A stretch of 64,000 nucleotides of DNA, from NCBI GenBank assembly GCA_964017155.1, contig OZ024861.1, positions 17,032,953 to 17,096,952 of the forward strand. The letters are read 5' to 3'. The stretch comes from Oasisia sp. SBJ-2009 (lineage: Eukaryota; Annelida; Polychaeta; Sabellida; Siboglinidae). This document shows positions 59,151-64,000 of this stretch, piece by piece. The translations under genes were made by a program, and so were the position numbers. The stretch's first letter is position 1; every line of letters begins with the position of its first letter. Below the pieces are notes generated by a model, which ran no database searches, was not told the DNA's origin, and worked only from the letters and a program-made list of their open reading frames with translations.

Positions 59151-59399
59151 ATGCGTGTATGTATGTATGTATGTATGTATGTATGTATGTATGTATGTAT
59201 GTATGTATGTATGTATGTGTGTGTGTGTATGTATGTATGTATGTATGTATGTATGTATGTATGTATGTATGTATGTATGTATGTATGTATGTATGTATGT
59301 ATGTATGTATATATTGATTATATATATATATATGTATAATATTATATATTATATATATAAATTATGTGTGTGTGTGTGTGTGTATGTGTGTGTGTGTGT

Positions 59400-59484
<85 letters not shown>

Positions 59485-59485
59485 T
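59151..59485. repeat. TATG, AT and TG tracts (unit 2)
   Basis: Same order as 32885-33182, somewhat longer in TATG and TG. Confidence 0.93.
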
Positions 59486-59974
59486 GAGTGCCTTATAACA
59501 TTGACACAAGGTCGTTTACAAATCGGTATCAGCAAAAAAAGACAGAGTTCGAGACAAGCATAATAAAAACAGCTCAGGGAATTTATCAGAAAAAGGAAAA
59601 AAGTAACACGGCACAAAGGCTTGGTATTGCGCAATTGCGTGGGATTCATCAAAACAGGTTATCGTTTCATATAAATAGGAGCCAGTGAAGAGGCACCCTA
59701 TCATCGTCCAGAGTGGTGTCGCCTGTGGTCTTGCTTCTGTTGCTGTGCGCCATAAGCGGGTAAGAAGCATACGTTGTGTTGATACTAACACATTTGCTTA
59801 TGTCGTCATCTAAGAAAGGCTTGGTGAATATATTATATTGTGTAGATGTTGCCGGAGTGAAACGTTAATACACAAAAACGTTCTGTGTAACGTTAATACA
59901 CAAAAACGTTCTGTGTACAGAACTATCTATTGTGCGTGTTATTGTGTTTTAGCATCATAAATGTTAAAAGTTTA
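59486..59974. other. Spacer before the octamer minisatellite (unit 2)
   Basis: Includes the tandem 28-bp AACGTT-containing repeat (59861-59888 and 59889-59916). No gene seen. Confidence 0.55.
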
Positions 59975-61362
59975 ACTGTTGCGCTGGTGCGTTGTAGCAC
60001 TGTTGCGCTGGTGCGCTATAGCAGTGTTGTGCTGGTGCGCAGTACAACTGTTACACTGTTGCTCTGTTGCGCAGTAGAACTGTTGCATTGGTGCGCTGTA
60101 GCACTGTTGCACTGGTGCGCTGTAGAAGTGTTGCGCTGTTGCGCTGTAGCACTGTTGCGCTGTAGCACTGTTGCGCTGTAGCACTGTTGCGCTGGTGCAC
60201 TGTAGCAGTGTTGCGCTGTTGCGCTGTAGCAGTGTTGCGCAGTAGAACTGTTGCACTGGTGCGCTGTAGCAGTGTTGCGCTGTTGCGCTGGTGCGCTGTA
60301 GCACTGTTGCGCTGTTGCGCTGGTGCGCTGTAGCACTGTTGCGCTGTTGCGCTGTAGCACTGATGGGCTGGTGCGCTGTAGCACAGTTGCGCTGTTACGC
60401 TGTTGCGCTGTTGCGCTGTTGCGCTGTTGCGCTGTTGCGCTGTTGCGCTGTTGCGCTGTTGCGCTGTTGCAATGTAGAACTGTTGCGCTGTTGCGTTGTA
60501 GCGCTGTTGCGATGTTGCGATGTTGCGCTGTTACGCTGTTGCGTTGTAGCACTGTTGCGCTGTTGGGCTGGTGCGCTGTATCACTGTTGCACTGTTGCGC
60601 TGGTGCGCTGTAGCACTGTTGCGCTGGTGCGCTGTATCACTGTTGCGTTGTTGCGCTGGTGCGCTGTTGCACTGTTGCGCTGGTGCGCTGTGGCACTGTT
60701 GCGGTGTTGCGCTGTTGCGCTGTAGCACTGTTGCGTTGTTGCGCTGGTGCGCTGTAGCACTGTTGCGCTGGTGCGCTGTAGCACTGTTGCGTTGTTGCGC
60801 TGGTGCGCTGCAGTACTGTTGCGCTGGTGCGCTGTAGCACGGGTGCGCTGGTGTGTTGTTGCGCTGGTGCGCTGCAGTACTGTTGCGCTGGTGCGCTGTA
60901 GCACGGGTGCGCTGGTGCGCTGGTGCGCTGGTGCGCTGGAGCGCTGGTGCGCTGGTGCGCAGGTGCGCTGGTGCGCTGGTTCGCTGGTGCGCTGGTGCGC
61001 TGGTGCGCTGTAGCAATGTTGCGCTGTTGCGTTATTGCGCTGGTGCGCTGTAGTATTGTTGCGCTGTTGCGCTGTAGCAGTGTCGCGTTGTTGCGCTGGT
61101 GCGCTATAGCACTGCTGCGCTGGTGCGCTGGTGCGCTGGTGCGCTGGTGCGCTGGTGCGCTGGTGCGCTGGTGCGCTGGTGCGCTGGTGCGCTGGTGCGT
61201 TGTTGTGCTGGTGCGCTGGTGCGCTGGTGCGCTGTAGCGGTGTTGCGCTGTTGCGTTGTTGTGCTGGTGCGCTGGTGCGCTGGTGCGCTGGTGCGCTGGT
61301 GCGCTGTAGCAGTGTTGCGCTGTTGCGTTGTTGTGCTGGTGCGCTGGTGGACTGGTGCGTTG
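59975..61362. repeat. Octamer minisatellite at the unit 2/unit 3 junction
   Basis: About 1.39 kb of GCGCTG-type octamers. The order of variants matches 33671-34915 along most of its length, with extra GTGCGCTG runs near the right end. Confidence 0.96.
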
Positions 61363-61364
61363 TA

Positions 61365-61778
61365 ATAGTACCTAACAATTTGATTACCTATCGCAAACTA
61401 GTTTACAGTTAAGAATTGACATAGGTCTGTGCTTGCCATGCCAACCGAGGCATTCAGCAATACTTTCATAAAAATCCTGGAGCACCTAATTTAACTTTTG
61501 GCATTTGGAATACTTTTACCTGTAACAAAAGCACATTATAAAAAGTGTTCATCTTAGTATAGTTCCTATATAATATAAGATGGTGCTTTACTGCCTCAAA
61601 TGTGGAATTGAGAAATGTATCTCCAGTAAGAATAGGCATGACTGCGACAGGTACATAAACCAACAAACCGTTCCGTAAAACAGAATAAGTAACTAGAAAG
61701 TATGAGTATTCACTCTTCTGCCATGTAAACCAAATCTGATTTACACTCTATGACGTAGCTTGCATGAATATTGGCCTG
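61365..61778. other. 5' flank of gene 3
   Basis: Near-identical to 34917-35330. Nothing recognised. Confidence 0.5.
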
Positions 61779-62118
61779 GCACTATAGTGACACAGGCGCT
61801 GTCACTCTACTGACACAGGCCATGTCACTCTAGTGCCACAGGCCATGTCACTCTAGTGACACAAGCCATGCCACTCTAGTGACACAAGCCATGTCACTCT
61901 AGCGACTCAGGCCATGTCAATCTAGTGACACAGGCCCTGTCACACTAGTGACACAGGCCCTGTCACACTAGTAACTCAGGCCATGTCACTCTATTGATAC
62001 AGGCCCTGTCACACTAGTGACACAGGCCCTGTCACACTAGTGACCCAGGCTATGTCACTCTAGTGACACAGTTCCTGTCACTCTAGTGACACAGGCCCCG
62101 CCGTTCGAGTGATTCAGT
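61779..62118. repeat. 23-bp palindromic minisatellite upstream of gene 3
   Basis: About fourteen copies, in the same variant order as before gene 2. Confidence 0.92.
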
Positions 62119-62655
62119 CCCCTATCAATGCGTGGCATTATCTACCGTGACATTTGTCCAACATCATGGTCAAATTTTTGTGGGGTCAACCTTTCACACT
62201 CCCCGAAGGCTACGTCTGGATAATACAGTGAGTAAGGTATTCACGCCCGGCCTCATAACACACCTTCCCACGTTAGACTAGGCACCGAGCACTTTAACAG
62301 TTTGGCTACGGCCAATACATTTTTAAGGACATCACACTTTACGAGGGTGGTAGCGATGTCATAGACTGATAATGTTGTGTACAAATCGCATTTAGCTACG
62401 TTCGCCTGATTAAGCATGATTGCAATTAGAAAGCGATCCAGTGTTCTATTGTCGTGAGTTCCACAAAACATATTTTCGTAGTCAACACATGCAACTAACA
62501 AGTGCTCTAGTAATGTTATTGTGTAACGCGTAACATTTATATGTGAATGTAATTGCATAACATCCGTAACTGGTGCTAATAATAATTTCACTTTTCAGTT
62601 TTAGCGTTTATCGAGAACGCCAATATTCATAGTCGTGTTCTGTTCTCCAGGCAAG

Positions 62656-64000
62656 ATGAAGACGCTGTTGGTATTGGGAATGGTTGCCATGGTTATGGTT
62701 TGTTGTATCGACGGTCTACCAAAGAGGTAGGCAGAAGGAATTGGCCGTGTGTCAATAGTATTAATTAAATAATCAATTGCCTAAATGTTATGTAATTGCT
62801 ACTGTTATAGTCGGACATTGGTAGATAGGACTATTGTAAATATATTTCTTAAGAGTTTCAGAAAATTCCACACATTTTTTCTTCGAGATTTACTCACGCT
62901 GTACCACATCTTAATTATGTGCACTGACAACTTGACTGATATCGAATCAACTGTACGATATGAACCATTATATAACAGACTTGTTATGTAAGAAACCAAC
63001 ATTTACAGTCACTATTTACTCCAATAAGCAAACCCATCCAGCTTCAGGGCACCGAGCACTGTTGGTGTTCATGAGTAGAAGTACGACAAAACTTTTCAAA
63101 ACATCTTAACGTTTTGTCAGATTATAAGGAAAGTGTACCTGAGACCAAAAATAATTATGTTCATTACAATTCGTCAATATCACATACCTCTGGCATTTCA
63201 AAATGCAATCATGTGCACTGCCCGTCAATATTGACCAAATTTAGTATGTGTTCTGCATCCGCAGGGACAGGTAACAAAAATTGCTAAATTCACTACGCTA
63301 ACTACACTGTGCCTAACTTGCGTCATTACACTGCAGATACATCATAGCACTGAATCTACTCGTATGCCTGCTCTACTGTTCTACTTCACATAAACATATT
63401 TGTATGAGTCACACAAGGAAGTCTAACTGTGCCCTGTCCCTTCAACCACGTAGTGCTGACTTACGTCATGTTAGACTCAATAGCAATATTGTAACTAAGA
63501 CTTTTGTGGAGCACCGTCAACCGATATGAACGTGCTCCCTCTTGGCGCTAAATCAAACGAGTATACAATTCTGACGGCATTTGACATCACAGTTCATTGG
63601 TGTATCCATCTACATATTGACAACTTGTGTACTGCTTACTTTGTCATTTACCAGTCGTGTTACCCTGGTGTGTCTGTGAGCTTGTATTCCAAAGATGTAT
63701 GCCGAATAGGAATTGCTTTGTTATTACTGTTGTTAAATGTGTATCACAAATAAGTGAGTTTGTAGTAAAGTGAAGGGAACGCTTAACAAGACTGAGAAAG
63801 CCCAGCTGGTGCAACTGTTGAAGGAACTGGCAGCTAAGTTGAAGACATCTGCTACGAAAGTAAGTAATTACAGGATAATGTTTGACTAACAAAAAACTGC
63901 AAGTGTATATTTGCTGTGTGTATGTGCGTGCGTGCGTGCGTTCATGCGCGCGTGTGTGTTTGTACGTGTGTGCGCGCATGTTGTGTGTGTATATGTGTGT
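62656..64000 (+). CDS. CUB-serine protease gene 3, first two coding exons (partial)
   Basis: Exon 1 (62656-62726) encodes the same signal peptide as gene 2, ending LPKR at a GTAGGC donor. Exon 2 (63766-63859) encodes the Lys-rich propeptide with one replacement against gene 2 (Thr for Lys near its end). The start of the TG-rich intron 2 reaches the window edge. The CUB and protease exons would lie beyond 64000, so its domain count and specificity cannot be seen. By its 5' part it is the closest relative of gene 2. Confidence 0.8.

Larger units (their letters stand above)
61365..64000. repeat. Tandem segmental duplication, unit 3 (partial)
   Basis: Starts at the same edge as unit 2 and follows it nearly base for base (34917-37535) to the end of the window. 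Confidence 0.9.

Overview
The window is eukaryotic, almost certainly from an invertebrate animal. Genes are split by many GT-AG introns, secreted CUB-serine proteases are encoded, and the space between them is packed with microsatellites, LTR and non-LTR retrotransposons and small inverted-repeat elements. A marine lophotrochozoan such as a mollusc would fit, but the sequence does not prove a taxon. There is no operon structure, CRISPR array or recognisable rRNA/tRNA gene.

The window is organised as tandem segmental duplications. Unit 1 runs from about 1263 to 34916, unit 2 from about 34917 to 61364, and unit 3 from 61365 past the end of the window. Each unit starts with a 5' flank holding a 23-bp palindromic minisatellite. 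It continues with a CUB-serine protease gene on the + strand, a decayed Ty3/Gypsy fragment, an LTR-element site, about 5 kb of near-identical anonymous DNA with two small inverted-repeat elements, a minus-strand LINE reverse transcriptase fragment, a second Ty3 fragment and short tandem repeats. It ends with an octamer minisatellite at the junction to the next unit.

The proteins can be read through the splice sites with all phases agreeing. Gene 1 (2476-12187, 12 coding exons, 590 aa) has a signal peptide, a short Lys-rich propeptide, two CUB domains and a trypsin-fold protease. Gene 2 (36208-49154, 14 coding exons, 710 aa) has three CUB domains. Gene 3 (from 62656) shows only its first two coding exons. 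All are predicted secreted zymogens cut at Arg-Ile. The gene 1 and gene 2 protease domains are nearly identical in framework codons but differ in the loops around the substrate cleft and at the S1 base residue (Asp in gene 1, Gly in gene 2). Relic protease exons between or behind CUB domains suggest the architecture arose by repeated CUB-protease duplication followed by loss of protease parts.

The mobile elements record the history of the units. Unit 1 has a complete 4.25-kb LTR element (21868-26117) with matching 5-bp target duplications, where unit 2 has a solo LTR at the same site. Unit 1 has an L2/CR1-like LINE (13342-17503) nested inside a Ty3 fragment, where unit 2 keeps the empty site. 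Several microsatellites have expanded in one unit only: a 1.8-kb TCTCG/CCTCG array touching a gene 2 splice acceptor, TTCCG inside a relic exon, and ATTGCC in unit 1.
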